From contig NC_063271.1 of the NCBI RefSeq assembly GCF_910591885.1, positions 1,481,001-1,545,000 on the forward strand: a stretch of DNA of 64,000 nucleotides, written 5' to 3'. The translations under genes were made by a program, and so were the position numbers. The notes below the pieces were generated by a model. The model was not told the origin of the DNA, did no database searches, and saw only the letters and a program-made list of their open reading frames with translations. The stretch's first letter is position 1, and each line of letters starts with the position of its first letter. Source of the stretch: Bombus terrestris (taxonomy: Eukaryota; Arthropoda; Insecta; Hymenoptera; Apidae). Of the stretch, positions 10,561-23,582 are shown one piece after another.

Positions 10561-10856
10561 TGCGTGTTCGATAGCGCGAGAAATAAATGCGTGGTTGCGT
10601 GTATGTCGGCGCGCGTTTTGAACGTGCGCACGCGTGTGTTCCATGTGCACAGCCCACAAGAGTCTATTAAACGAGGCATAAAGCGTTGTATAAGCAATAT
10701 TTTTTAAGTGCATCAAACTGTGTGAACAGAAAGTAAAAGAGAGGGGAAGGAGACACGAAGAGAACGAACGGTTGGATCGAAGTGGGGAGAAAAACTTCGT
10801 GGGCGAACCCCCACGTTTTAAACCCACGTGCAGGGAGGCGATGTATATACACAAAC

Positions 10857-10880
10857 CATACATACATACATACATGCATA

Positions 10881-10922
<42 letters not shown>
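10857..10922. repeat. CATA/CA compound microsatellite
   Basis: Tandem CATA units pass into about 19 CA units, the longest CA run in the window. Confidence 0.93.
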
Positions 10923-10924
<2 letters not shown>

Positions 10925-10970
10925 TAATTACGTTGTAAGCATAATGCTCGTGTATCTTATATGTGTAAAG

Positions 10971-11046
10971 AAATATATATATATATATATGTAGTGTTGA
11001 ACGATAGAGACAAAGTGACTTTATATATATATATATAAATAAATAT
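10971..11046. repeat. TA-rich repeats
   Basis: Two runs of alternating TA (about 10971-10990 and 11021-11037) are separated by a short unique segment, followed by AT-rich sequence. Confidence 0.85.
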
Positions 11047-14000
11047 GTATATGTATACATAATTATTATATTTTAATATGATCAAATTGTATGTAACGAA
11101 GCGCTTGAAAACTCGCCCGGTGCCTTTTAAAGATCGCTCGTGCCTTATAGCTTCGCTGGCGCGAGAAGGAATCAAGGACCAAAGTGTCTCGCGTCCTTAG
11201 AACGAGCCACGTATTTTTACGTCCTCTCCGCGGCAAAGAAGCGTACCCGTGCGGGTTGTTGGCAAGGATACGCTCCGCGAAAGAGAACACCGGTGACTCG
11301 TCCAAGCGTGTAATAATATCAGTATTCACATTTATTCTTTTATTTATTTGGTCGCTAATTCGACGCGTCAAAACCATCATTTTGTTTCTCTTTTCTGTTT
11401 TCTAATTGAATAAACCAGATCGATCTAGATGTCGTATAAATTCGATAGATTACGCTTTTGTTCGTTTCTTTCTTTTTTCCTCTCCTTTTTAATATATATC
11501 TTCCGCTCGTCCACTGTACATCTCCAGTCATTCTGATCGGTTGGCATTTAATTCGTATTCGATCGTAAATCATCCGGATGATATATGGAAAACTGTGTTA
11601 GTCGAACGTGAACTCGTTCTGAGGGTTGATCGAGAGCTAGAAACGAACGAATCGGGTTCCCTCGCCAAGAGAGGCAGCTCAAAGTGTGATAATCGTTGAA
11701 TCGTTGATACCTAGCCTCGAGGGCTTATCCATTTTTTTTCCTCTCTTTGTACGGTCGAAATTCTCAGCGGACGTTAAAAACAGCGGCGAAAGCAACGATA
11801 TTCTGCGCATCGCCCGATCCGCATGTTTCTCAATTTGTCGGTAAAATTCGACCGATTACCAAGCATATCCGCTATTGTGATTCACCGAGAACAACGTAGC
11901 GACAGCGTGAGAGGGAGAGACTGAATTTATTCGGAGAGAAAGGGAGAGAGAATGCTTGAGAACGATTTTAATGTACGGTGAGACAGGCATCATGAATCTG
12001 TCGTTTATTTCACTTTTTTTGTACGCTCGAAGAAACAAAAATTACTGTATTAAATATTGTATTATATACACACGCGTAGATTATGAGAATTTGAGAGAAA
12101 ATATAAGAGACTATTTTAAAAGAAACCTTCGTGTATTATTTCCATTTTTGCAAGTAATTAACAACTTAACGTAATAACTTAATTATAGTGGCACGACCTT
12201 TCCCTTTAACCCTGACTACACAGTACGTGTTTATCGTGGAATACAAATTCGCAACCGTTTTTGTATCACGTTTTGCCACCATCGAATATATAATGCAATC
12301 AGTACATTCTTTTCTTTTATTTCTTGTAGCTCTAGATAATTCTAATCGTACGAGATTACGTGATTGTGAAAACGCATTTGATTATGTATATACATTTCTC
12401 AGAGGCGCTTACACGCGTGGCAGACTGAGCGTCTCGAGATAACTGGGATACTGATAATTTGAGAAAAGTTGACAGAGTCGAACAAAGATACATACACACG
12501 CCGATTTACAAGTTGACTTCGAGGGAGCGGTACAGTCTTTGATCTCGATCTTGTTCCATCCTATTATTTATTACGCGACGTGTCGATACATCGAGGACGA
12601 GAATATAATTAGAAATTCATTCGAGGAAATAACAGACATGGCTTACAAAGTAACTTTTGTCTTATCGACCCCGCAACTTGCCTTTGCCTTATGCCTTCCT
12701 TTTTTATGACAATAACGCGAATAAAGTTCCAATATTTTGAGAAATAACTCTAGAAATATGGTGAGAAATAAATCCAATAACTTATGTCGTTAGGAACTAC
12801 GTTCGAAGAGGTTTGTTGTTGAAAGCTCGTACGAAGAAAAATGTCGCAAATCGGTATCATTGCTGCTATTGTTCAAACGATTGTTCTTCTTTTCTTTTTC
12901 AGCAAAGATGGTAATCTTATCTAATAAAACGTTTCACACGCTGAAGAAACTCGTGAAATACTACTGCAACGTTCTATTTCGAATTACGCTAAATTCAACT
13001 TAAAACCTACAACTGCGATACAAGCTTACAATATGTCAACGTCATTCGGTTCGAAATTTCGTCATATTCTGAAATACCGACGTTACACACGTGTTACATT
13101 TATCGTTAAAGTACACTTCTCCGCGATGCTTTTAAATAATTCTGTCGCATTTGAACGAGGACTGAAGTCATATCGAAGATAAGGACAAGTCAACTTAGTG
13201 GTTCGTATACTGAAAGTAGTCACGTCGGATGCACACTCATACAGTCGTGCGATCTGCAATCGATGCAACCGATGCATTGTTTCCGTTATCGTGGTTGATT
13301 GGTAGTATCCGAGGATCGACGATCGCACACGTACTCGCTAAACTTTCTAGGCACGCAATCGCACGCCTGCCTGCACGCCATGCAGTTGCTGTTCATCGGC
13401 TATGCACTTGTGTCGATAAATGACGTAAAAGATCTTTAACTTGTAGTTGTTTTTTCGAATTGCTAAATGTCTTCTCATTCTTAAAATTCGACGAGTCTTT
13501 TTACAATATAAAGACTACATGTTTATTTATAAATCACCGTTAATGCAACAGGCTAATGCGAGGAGAAAGATTGAATTGCTGTTTTTATTGACCGTTTCCT
13601 TGAACTTATGTAGCAGGGGCTAAAAAATGTAGCGCGGGCAGTTGCATACATGCATGTGATGCAATACATATATTCCTATATATCTCTAGAGTAGACGTAT
13701 AATTGGATTGGAATACATGATAATTAAACCGGAAGCGCGATTAGTTTCGTGCGATAAACTTGTACTAATTGTTGCATTCCTATTTAAATGTGGCTTTAAC
13801 AGCTTATTTAAAATTGTAATGTCCCGAATGACGTTGATCAAACAAGTTTTGAATCCCTCTGCAGGTTTATGGAAGCTCTTAACGTCAATCGTATAATCCA
13901 GGCATTTTTGTTATCGACGGTGGTAGCATAGTTGCACTGATTTATCGATACTTCTCTCTACGGTTTTTTGAAAGATTATTAAATATCTTATCGTTCTTAT

Positions 14001-15443
14001 TGTAGGCCATATTGCGTTCTCCCGGTACGTAATTAGCTTAAAATCATATGGCATGATTAACACTGCAAATGGGAAGAAAATGAAATCCGCGATAACTCTA
14101 TTTGTAAGTGGTGTTCATTATAGCCGACAATTTCGGCTGTATTAAGGAATAAACGATGTTTATCGAAAGTTCCTAATATTAAATCGCGATTCGTTTTTAT
14201 TGAGGCCACCGTGTGCGCGCAAAACAGACCTTGAATCAAAGTATGACTGATGCAACGCTTCAATCAACGCCAATAAATGTCACCGACTGCTACAATGCAA
14301 TTAGGAAGGGTACAGTGGCATATGCACACGAAAATTCATACTAACGTTACATATTTACTTCGATCGTGTAACCTTGCAAATGTATCTGTTCGAATTAAAG
14401 TTACGATTGCGTAGACCCAGTTAATTTCCTCTCAGTAAGTTGTACAACTGCATAGCATTGTATCTTTTGCTAAATCGTTTCGCATTCAAAGGTAATAAGC
14501 TGCTATCTACAACGCTAAAAAATTCACGACAGGATTCCACGCGTCTGGCGTTCTCAACCGGAAGTTCGAAAGGGATACCAAAAAGTTTCTGGCTTCATTC
14601 CAATAGACGAATAACGTGTCTTCTCTGTTTGCGAGTTAAAGATCAGCGTGACGACAAAGTCTCAAGTTTCGCTGATTATTCTTACCGTGTACTTCTTGTC
14701 CGTCTGCCGATACCATCAGACAGTGCTTGCTTATAAATTGTCAGCAACTTTAGAAACCGCCGACCTGCACCGTATTTTATCAACCATCGTCCGTACAACA
14801 AAGTTGTTAGAAAAAGCTGGGCATCGTGTTCAATTTACCGGTATATAGATTGCATGTTTTCAAACTCGATTAGAATCACGGTAGAGTCATCTGTTAGACG
14901 TAAACGTTAAAGAGAAAAAGATAGCAGAAACATTCAACCATTATCATTTTGATTGTACGATAATTTAGTGCTGAAGGAGGGAAAAAAAGAAAATCTTTCT
15001 CAAGAAACGGAAAAAGAAAAGACCAGATTGCGTAGCTAATCAAAAAGAGGAGGGAAAAAAAGTAGAGAATATTAATTCTGAAAATAGTTGGAAGACAGCG
15101 TTTACTGCGTTGTGAAAGTCCAGCCAGAGTTTATTTTTACCCTAGACGAACGTGTGCCTTCTCTCCATCGTTTCTCCTGCTTGTTTTCGTTCTCTCGTTC
15201 TCCTCGGAATATGCCTCTTTTCCCCACTGTCTTTTATCTCTCTTCTCTTTTGGTAGACAATAATTTTCGAGCGACAGATCGTACGCTTCTTTCGATCGAT
15301 GATTTTGCTGGTTCGTTAAACACAGGACATTTTATGACGATTGTCATGTCGTTCAATCGCGGATCCTATTTGTATATCGTAATTTGTAAATCGATACGTG
15401 TTACAGGTTTCCTATACAAAGACCATTGAAAAAAGAGTTGTAA
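11047..15443. other. Gene-free AT-rich stretch
   Basis: Short ORFs only, none with recognisable protein features. A 23 bp near-palindrome at 13642-13664 is listed separately. The last few hundred bases should include the promoter and leader of the small gene starting at 15444, but no TATA box stands out. Confidence 0.5.
13642..13664. repeat. TTGCAT...ATGCAA near-palindrome
   Basis: TTGCAT (13642-13647), a perfect 10 bp palindrome ACATGCATGT (13648-13657), one extra G, then ATGCAA (13659-13664). Only the inserted G breaks the symmetry. ATGCAA resembles half of a POU-type octamer, but no function can be assigned. Confidence 0.7.
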
Positions 15444-15951
15444 ATGACGGAGCGCTATGTATCGCCCGAAGTGAAGGCCGTAGTGACCAAGGAAGAGATT
15501 CACAAGAGATACCAAGACGCTGCTCTGATCATATTTAAAGTAATTATTTATTTACGACGCACAGGTCTACCAATTAAAAACGTCATATTTAAATTGTAAT
15601 TAAATATAGAAACAACATTTTATTGATCTTCTGTCTCAACTTAGAATCGTTTTAATACATAAATTGTATTTTAAGAACACATTGTATATGGTTTTGTACA
15701 TTGTTCCGAGTAATAATTATTTCAATGTCTCGTAAATCTCTACATTTCAGGAGCAACAAAGTAAAAAGGAACTTGTTAACTATTTAACTTTTGGGACGAG
15801 TCGCAGAACCATGGAATATAGTAGCTACGGAAACCACCCTGTTATTGTGCGGAGACCAGTCGGCTCTTTGGCAACTCGTAACGATAGTACCATATCCTCA
15901 CAAATATCAAGGATATATCGAAAGCCTCGAGATAGCTGTGCAATAAACTAA
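15444..15951 (+). CDS. Small two-exon gene, 98 residues, function unknown
   Basis: Exon 1 is 15444-15539 (32 codons) and exon 2 is 15751-15951, separated by a 211 bp intron with a GT donor (GTAATT) and a TTTCAG acceptor. Phases agree and the joined frame stays open for 98 residues. An in-frame TAA lies immediately before the ATG. The protein is charged, begins MTERYVSPEVKAVV and ends in RKPRDSCAIN; the last four residues have the spacing of a CaaX box, though Asn is an unusual final residue. AATAAA at 15942-15947 overlaps the end of the coding region. The gene points towards Atg5 on the opposite strand. I do not recognise the family; the evidence is splice structure and frame, not homology. 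Confidence 0.6.
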
Positions 15952-16563
15952 TTTATGACCCAATTATGGTTCTCGATTGTAAATTAAACGACCATGTCTC
16001 TATTTTATAGTTTAGCGTCTTTAATGTTTCATTTCCCTTTTTTCTTCAAATAAGATAGCAATCAATCCTCGTTTCATTTCCTACTTAAGATATTCACATT
16101 GATTTTATACGATATCCAATACAATAGCAATTAATACGTTTATATACATAAATGATTCTTTAAATATTTATATAATTATATTTATACAATATATTTCCTT
16201 CCGGATACAATATTGTGAATTGAATTACAATCCGATCGATCTATAATAAACGTGGTCCAATATCGATTCGATTTTAGCACAAGTCCAACGTTGCCGTCCA
16301 ACGTTACGACAGAGTTTGAGTATGTTCGTGCGTTACAAGAATATAAGCAACAGTAACAGCTTTGCGTTTAACCGATATCATCCAGGAAAAATTAGAGGGT
16401 CATTTATGACTTCGTATAAAATAAATATACGACAAAGCACATAATATTAAAAAGACCCGTAGTATAGCGATCTTGATTAGAATACCAGTAATACTGGTAA
16501 GAGAAAACAGCACTTAACTCACGATTTCATTGATAATTAGTCAATTGGCTGTTTCATCGTGGG
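15952..16563. other. Convergent intergenic region, 3' ends of small gene and Atg5
   Basis: AT-rich sequence between two convergent genes, so it must hold both 3' UTRs and polyadenylation sites. ATTAAA occurs on the plus strand near 15985. On the minus strand a variant ATTAAA lies near 16019; I see no canonical AATAAA for Atg5. Confidence 0.5.
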
Positions 16564-17607
16564 TTATGATGTCACGACTAAATGTAAAAAATTGTCAGGA
16601 TAGCTCATGTGTTCTGACATCCATTGGAGGGGTGTTTCCAAAGGTGGGCTAATACCATGAGTGAACACTGTAACTATATAAAAAAACAAACATATAAAAC
16701 TCAAAATATTCACAAACAAAATAAATATTTACCATTTTCATTGTCTGGGAATACTTCGTTCAGCAAATGCCTTAACGTCTTCCTTTGGCCTTCCTCATTT
16801 ACAGGTTTTACAAGTTTTTGTACATATTTGTCTTCGCTTATATAACATCGAAATGGTATATACTTAAAACCTTCCTCCGTGTTACTAGCCTCCATAAGTT
16901 TTCGATTTACAGACCAGAATTGATCAAACTTATCATTAAGTAAACCAGACCATAATTGATTGTGATCTTTCTTTTGCATACTGGATACAACCTGGCTTCT
17001 GTGCTTTAATACATCTGCTTCCTTTACACAGGAGAGAAAATATGCTTCCACTACTTCTCTATAATTGAAATTCAAACGTCTGGTCGAATCAAGCATCTTA
17101 TTAGAAACAGATATTCGATTATTTCTGAATATACTCACTTATTTTGACAGTGCATCAGCACATTTTCTGGGAACCTGTCAAAATGAACGACGATATTCCA
17201 AGGCAATTCAACGTCATTGGAATAGATGTCCAAAAGAACACCAATTGGATAGTGCCACTTTAGGGGGATACCGTTAAATTCTAACCACATCTCATGCTCC
17301 TGCTTACTGTCACTTTGTATATGTCTTATAAAATGTTTTCGTATCTAATAAAAAAAAAATGTGTAAAATGGATCAATTAAACATTATAGAGATAATTGTT
17401 ACTGATAGCATTTTACTTATATCTTTTATATTATTTATGTTATTTATTTACCTTATCTGTGCATAGTGGGAAATAACTTAACCTAGGCACCATAAGATAA
17501 AATGGGTCGGGTCCTTGTAATTCACATATTTCCTCGGAATCAAGCGTAAAACAAACAGGAATTTTACCATCCCAAATTTCTCTCAGTACCTCCCTGTCAT
17601 TCGCCAT
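16564..17607 (-). CDS. Atg5: Autophagy protein ATG5
   Basis: ATG5 is conjugated to ATG12 and, with ATG16, promotes lipidation of ATG8/LC3 at the growing autophagosome membrane. Four exons on the minus strand: 17452-17607, 17139-17344, 16733-17058 and 16564-16667. All introns are GT-AG, 107, 80 and 65 bp long, and the phases match. The product is 263 residues against 275 in human. Family landmarks in order: MANDREVLREIWDGKIPVCF at the N-terminus, PLKWHYPIG in the first ubiquitin-like fold, SCVKEADVLKH with the ATG12 acceptor lysine (K133 here, K130 in human), KKDHNQLW and FDQFW in the helical region, and ETPLQWMSEHMSYPDNFLHL in the second ubiquitin-like fold. It is intact, with no missing key residue seen. 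Confidence 0.97.
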
Positions 17608-20600
17608 TATGCATACGGCAATAAATAACCTTTATTCTAATTCATTCGAACTTTTAACAAGAAACGAGTATCTTGAAATAAAAGGTTATGTTTTTCGTCT
17701 GCTACAAAAATTAACTAAGTTCATTCAGATAGTGCCCAGAGATGAGTAGGATGGTTGTCAATGAGCATGACAGAAATTTGGCCAAAGGTACGCTCCACGA
17801 ATTACCGCCTCTAACGTTCAAACGGTCGAACTATACGCACATTTCTTCGCCCGATGCTTTTGGTGGGAGCATAGCACGGCGAGTGGAGAAATGTGCGTTC
17901 GTACCGAGCCGTACAGAGTTACCCGAAAGTAAGCGCTTACTCTATAGTGCGATTCGAAAAAAAAGCGATAGAACGTTACGCCCATTACTATGACTACGAT
18001 TTTCACGTTATTCTCGTCGCTTTTGTGAGAAAAGACTTGTTCTAGATCCATCGGTCGAACAAAGAAGTCAAATTTATAGATTATTGTAAACCTGCAAATG
18101 GAAGTAAATAAAACAATCTTATTTTGCAAATGAACAAAGCGTTTAATAATTCAAAATCCTTCCGACACCCTCGCGTAAAAGGTATTCGAATCCTTCTGAA
18201 ATTTCTAGTAACAACGTCGTCATTCTATGAGAAAACCGGAGAGCAAAAACTTTTCCGACCAGTTTTAGGATTTCGTATCAAGAGAGCACACGATAACATA
18301 GGAAGTGACACAATTTCGCGATCATTTTTTAATGATCTGGCTACTTATGATATGCTGATTGTCGTTTCTGTCCCACTGCCCTCACCGAAGTGGCAGTTCT
18401 ATACTCAATCCAAAAAAAGCAATTTATTTCTAATTACCAATTAATCTTCTAAGCAATTATTATGTGTATTCTTCTTTATCCTTCGTTGGTCGCTGTGCCG
18501 GTACGAATGTACACTTCCCCTCACGCCGTACATACGCTCGTTTCTCCCGCCAAGACCGTCGAAGAAGAAGCGTGCGTATATTTCGGTCGTTGGCCACCAG
18601 AGGCCTTTATTCTTAGTGCGCATTTGTTGGCTGACTTTTTTAACATTGTATAGGCGATCTCCATATTCATCTCTGTAGCGTTTATAACACGCAAGTCTCT
18701 TAATGTCGTTAAGTGTACTTTACAAATTGATCATTAGCCATAGAATCGTTGCGATCTAGCAGGTGTTTTCATTCATTTATCGATTTATGTATACAACGAA
18801 ATATGCATCGAACAATTGATACGCCAGAAAGAGAATACAAACGTCTGCGCTTAAAATATTTCTGAGCGTTTCCACGAGATGGCAGCACAAACGTAAAAAT
18901 CTAGTCGATAGGCTAGGAATCCGTGATACCGTCGGTCGGATAGCTCGGATAAAATTGCGATACAAAAATACAGTGTACATACATACATAAATAGATGCAT
19001 AAGCGTATATAAAAAATATTTTTCGTGTATTTATTTTAAACGTACATTGGTCACGTTTCCGTCGAACATGCAAAAAGACAGAGGTTCCACTGATAAATGA
19101 AAACAATTTGTTTGTTTTTCCGATCTGTTTGAATGTTCGCGTTTACGTTCCTCGTAAAGCAAACATTTTCGATAAAAAATTCTATTTTGCGATGAAATTG
19201 TCAATAAAATCCGAAGAGGAACTCGAGCATAAAAGGAAGCGCGATAACGCACAAAAGTATTGGACACGTGGTTATATCAAATATCAAATATAAATAAGCA
19301 AGGCAGATTTCTTATCAGTTAAGCGATGTCGGGCGAGTGAACGTATTATCGGTCGAACCTTTGAACTTTGAGAGGGCAGAAAGAAAATTCACTCTCTTCG
19401 TCACGATAAAAGCTTCTGCTTCGTTTCGACTGCTTAGACAGCCGTGCATGCACGTCCATTTCACACTGATCATTAACACACGTATCATTAACAGTCGTAA
19501 CGCGACTAAACGCAATATCGATTTTAACCACCTGTTGTTCCTTCTGCTCGCAACGAACAGTATTAAATCTCAGAGTGCCATGTGTTAGAACGCGTTAAAA
19601 AGATAAACGAAACGTCGCATTTCCGCTAGTTAATCTTTTAACTCTTTATCTTACGTAATCTATCGCGTAATTTGCAAACTTTCACGCATAACGCGCGCAT
19701 TAAACGCGAACGTTATTTTCCAACGTTTAATTCAGCGTGCCGGTAATACTCGAAATGTTTTTACGTAAATATCGTTGTATCGTAGGCAAAGTATGCCGAG
19801 CACAACGCGCATGCGCGTTACAGACATTCCGAAAGAAAACACTGGTAAAATACACGATCGACCGTCAAAGTGGCTAAACCGCGGAATATATCGTAAGACG
19901 CGCTAATCAGAAGCAAATTCCGTAGCTCGATAATCGAGGCATACACGTTGCTTTATTTACCCGGCAGCGATGGTGGATTCGTAGCGGTGGTAGTATCGGT
20001 CGACGGTTTAGTTTATCGTTACACCGTTTTTTCCAAAGGCAGAACTTTTGATCGATCAGTCCGGTAATAACTAGCGCGCCTTCTTACGTAGAAATTGCAA
20101 ATGGGCGGGCGGCACGGCATCAATTTCGCGTACAGCTGCACGCAGTGCCGCGTGTGCGTGTTTCGCTCGCTCGTGTCTCCACCGACTGTCTGACCCGACT
20201 GTCCGTCCCGATAAACGAAACCTTCTGATAAATTCCTCTTATAAACAGCAGCTCGAGACCGACCAACGATCTGCCATGAAAACTTTATCGTCGAGCACTT
20301 ACATCATGCCGGGGAGAGGGATATCGAACCAACATCGTATTACTAATACGTGTATTATAACCGACGATAAAACTGTCACCGAGAAGATTTTTCTGTTTCG
20401 TCATTTTTAATTAGGCACGATACGACAACGATGACGAAGAAACGTTTTCATCGCGTTTACAAATAAAACAATTTGCATACGCTGCAGAAAAGAAGTCGCG
20501 CGCGGTTTTACGTTTACAAGAGTTCTTCTGACACAAGATCTCGCTACAGGAAATACGTTATTGTTATTAATTGGGTTATCACATCGGTCGATTTATGCGT

Positions 20601-21126
20601 ATTCGGCGATCAAAAAGACAGTACGCCCACGCAGCCAGTCGATCTGGCTAAGGTCATCGACGAGTTTATTGCGGACTATGGCTCTCGATCGGAAACCAAT
20701 GCCTCTCGGCGATAAACGTATGAAAAAACGATCTGGAATCTGGAATCAGCGAAGGGTGGACAAAGCGGAGTACGTATAAATATATGCGCAGTGCGGATAA
20801 AAGCAACGTCTTTGTCAAGAGAAGCGCACCGACCTATCCTTCAATAACGATCACGGTTTATCAACAAAAATCGCTAGAAGGAGAATAAGAGGGCATTTAT
20901 TCATTCCCCTTCTTTCTTCGTTCGCGATTATTCCCATTGTGAAATGGCTTTTAAGTTGTTTTTCGCTGTTACGCGAAACGTAATGCTCTTGACGACGTTA
21001 AGATCGTTAGGCACACGGTAGACGCGTACTTTAAGAAGGATAGAAATTTTAATATCGTTGGAAATTGTATAAGTACGTGTCCGTGAATTTTGAATATTTG
21101 AATGTTTGCGTTTAAACCGTCGAGTA

Positions 21127-21154
21127 TTCGAATATTCGAATTCGAATATTCGAA
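21127..21154. repeat. 28 bp perfect palindrome built from TTCGAA and GAATATTC
   Basis: The two 14-base halves are perfect reverse complements, centred between 21140 and 21141 on GAATTC. Each half contains TTCGAA and GAATATTC. GAATATTC fits the GAAnnTTC core of heat-shock elements, but the TTCGAA junctions do not have normal heat-shock-element spacing. Confidence 0.9.
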
Positions 21155-23547
21155 AAGAGAGATTTTCTCAAAGAGAGAAGGAAGGAATCGAGCGACGATG
21201 CTTTCCGCTACAATCTCCGTTTGATCTGCTTCTGACTGGTTTTCGCGATAAAAACGTGGCAATATAAGGCAACGAGAAAAGGGGAGAATCTATCGCTGGA
21301 ATAAAAGTCATTTCGTCTGTGCTGACACGAACTGCAATAAAAGCTCGATTTATAAGACAACCTTCGACCCCGGTAAATGGTTCGCAGTTATCGTTACCGC
21401 GTTACAACGTCCAGCAAAATGATCGCGAATATAAATAGCGAAGTTCCACGAGCTTCCAGCAAAACGTCACGAAAGTTGAATTGGAAAACTGGAGAAATTG
21501 AAAAACCACCATCTACTACAGCAGATACGCGCAGTTGACCAACGACGAAACAAAGAGGCGGTACGACGGCAAATCTTTTGGGAATTTCGCTGGAAGGATC
21601 TCTGGTTCGAGTTTGGTCGTAATTTTCGACTCGCAGTTGCTGCCTCGCAGGCAACCTTTAATTCCGAATAAAACCGATGTTTTCGGAGTCACTGGCCGCG
21701 CCCACCGAAATCCTCGATGCCACTGATTGCCAGAGAAATGAGTTTCCGGCTAGTCGATTTACTAAACCGAAATTATACCACCGAAATCCACCTTGTCGCG
21801 GTGAATATTCGCTAAATTCGTCGGAAAGAAAATCAAGCCGATCGGATTAAGGCGATCGAGGTTAGGAAACGGGCCGTCCAACTTAATAACGAATCCACAG
21901 CTATTTCGATAGTTGGAATCGGAACGAGGTTAGGCGACGACGCGTCAAAGCGGTGTAGACGCGAATACCCGATGTATGAGCCGGCGCTTCCGGTGTCCCG
22001 GTGCCGGAACTGCACGCCCGGCCGGTTCGCTGTCGCGACGAGGACAGACCGCTCGCGGCAGAACTCGCCCAAAGTCATTTCACGCCCGGCGGAGCGCGGA
22101 AACGGGCGTTTACTCGAGATTTTCGTTCATAAATCAAGCGTCGAGCTTTCATGCAGCCCCTCTTTTCATCGACGAGGTACCGACCCACTCTCACGGGGGG
22201 TTTACGCCGCCATTCAGTCGCTTAATCGACGCTCTTGTTCGTCGAGATCGTAATCGTGGAATTTGTCCATACACCGGAAACGGAAGAGTTGGAATCACGG
22301 CGCAGTTCCGTCGTGCGGCGAAGAAGAATTTCCAAACGGAAGTCGCAACTTGTACCTTCGCGTCACAGGTTGCAACGTTGGCAAATGGACGGAAAATATT
22401 CGCGCTGCCTGGAAAGATATTTCGGAGTTGTGACTTCCGAACGATCGGTCGTCGGTGACGGCGACTCGTGCGCGAACGCGCGCGCTCTGGGAAACCGGAA
22501 GAGGCATCGAGTTTTTTCGTAGTCGTATTCACCCTTCCCCATTCGGAGGAAAAGCCACTGTGCGCCGACTGTGCACCGAGCGTGGAAACTCGTAGAACGT
22601 GATATTATTTTGATTTAAAGGAAATCAACAGGTGATCGCCGACAGACGGGTAGCGAGTGTCGAAACCTGTGTAGATAGAGCCTCTGCTATCCTCTACCTG
22701 TTTCGGATCATTTTCGATGTTATCCCGCAACATATGCCCGACAAGGGGCAGATGGTAAAAAAGCGTTGAGCTGGAGCAGCAGCGTGTGACACGGGACAGT
22801 TTAAAGGACCCCGTTGCTGCTCATCGGGCCAGCCACCAATCACTGTTCCCTTTTGATTCGGCGACGCTGCACGAACGCGACGGCCGTTGCACCCTAATTA
22901 TTATCCGTGAATGCTCCTTTTAACGGGGACGAGCGCGTCGGCCAAGCCTCCGATTAAACGATTCGCCGAAGTCGAAGCCGAAGCCGAACTCGCATCACCG
23001 GGGGGGCGCGTCCCGTCTCGCAGGGGAAAGATCTTCCTTCCTTCGAAGCAACGTATTTCTCGAGAGCTTCTATCGTTCTTCTTAGAGAGACCGCCACGAC
23101 CACGCAATTTTCCTACAACGAGACGGAAATCTCAAAGATTCATAAGTGGTACGTACATATACTCGTTTCGTCGTTTAACGAACACCGCGACCGATTTAGC
23201 CGACGTTCGTCGATCCCTACCGCGTCCATCTACACCGCGGCAATTTCTAGGTCGTTGTCGCTTCACCCGTTCGCCGTCCAACGGAATTTCCAACGAATGG
23301 AAACTCGATTTCGCCGTAGGCGGCGAGTATTACTTCGCACTTGCCTGCGATCTTCCACGCTTTACTACGCGATACTTCCTCCTTCTTCGTGCTCGCCCTT
23401 GTTATTATACCAACCGGCACCATTGCCATCGTTTCACGCGTCCATCGACCATGTATCCCCCGACTCGATTATTAAAGAGCGAACAAAAAAGACCGATCCT
23501 TTCTCGGGCGTCTGTATCGAGAGACGTTCGAGACATGGTCGAACGAA

Positions 23548-23582
<35 letters not shown>
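23548..23582. repeat. (ACG)n trinucleotide repeat
   Basis: About eleven tandem ACG/GAC units. In one frame it would encode poly-Asp inside a 276-codon ORF that I do not accept as a gene. Confidence 0.92.

Noticed and set aside
17742..17993. 83-residue plus-strand ORF starting with ATG 135 bp from the Atg5 start
   Set aside because: It could be a first exon from a bidirectional promoter (a GTACGC donor follows codon 15), but no partner exon was found and the protein resembles nothing known.
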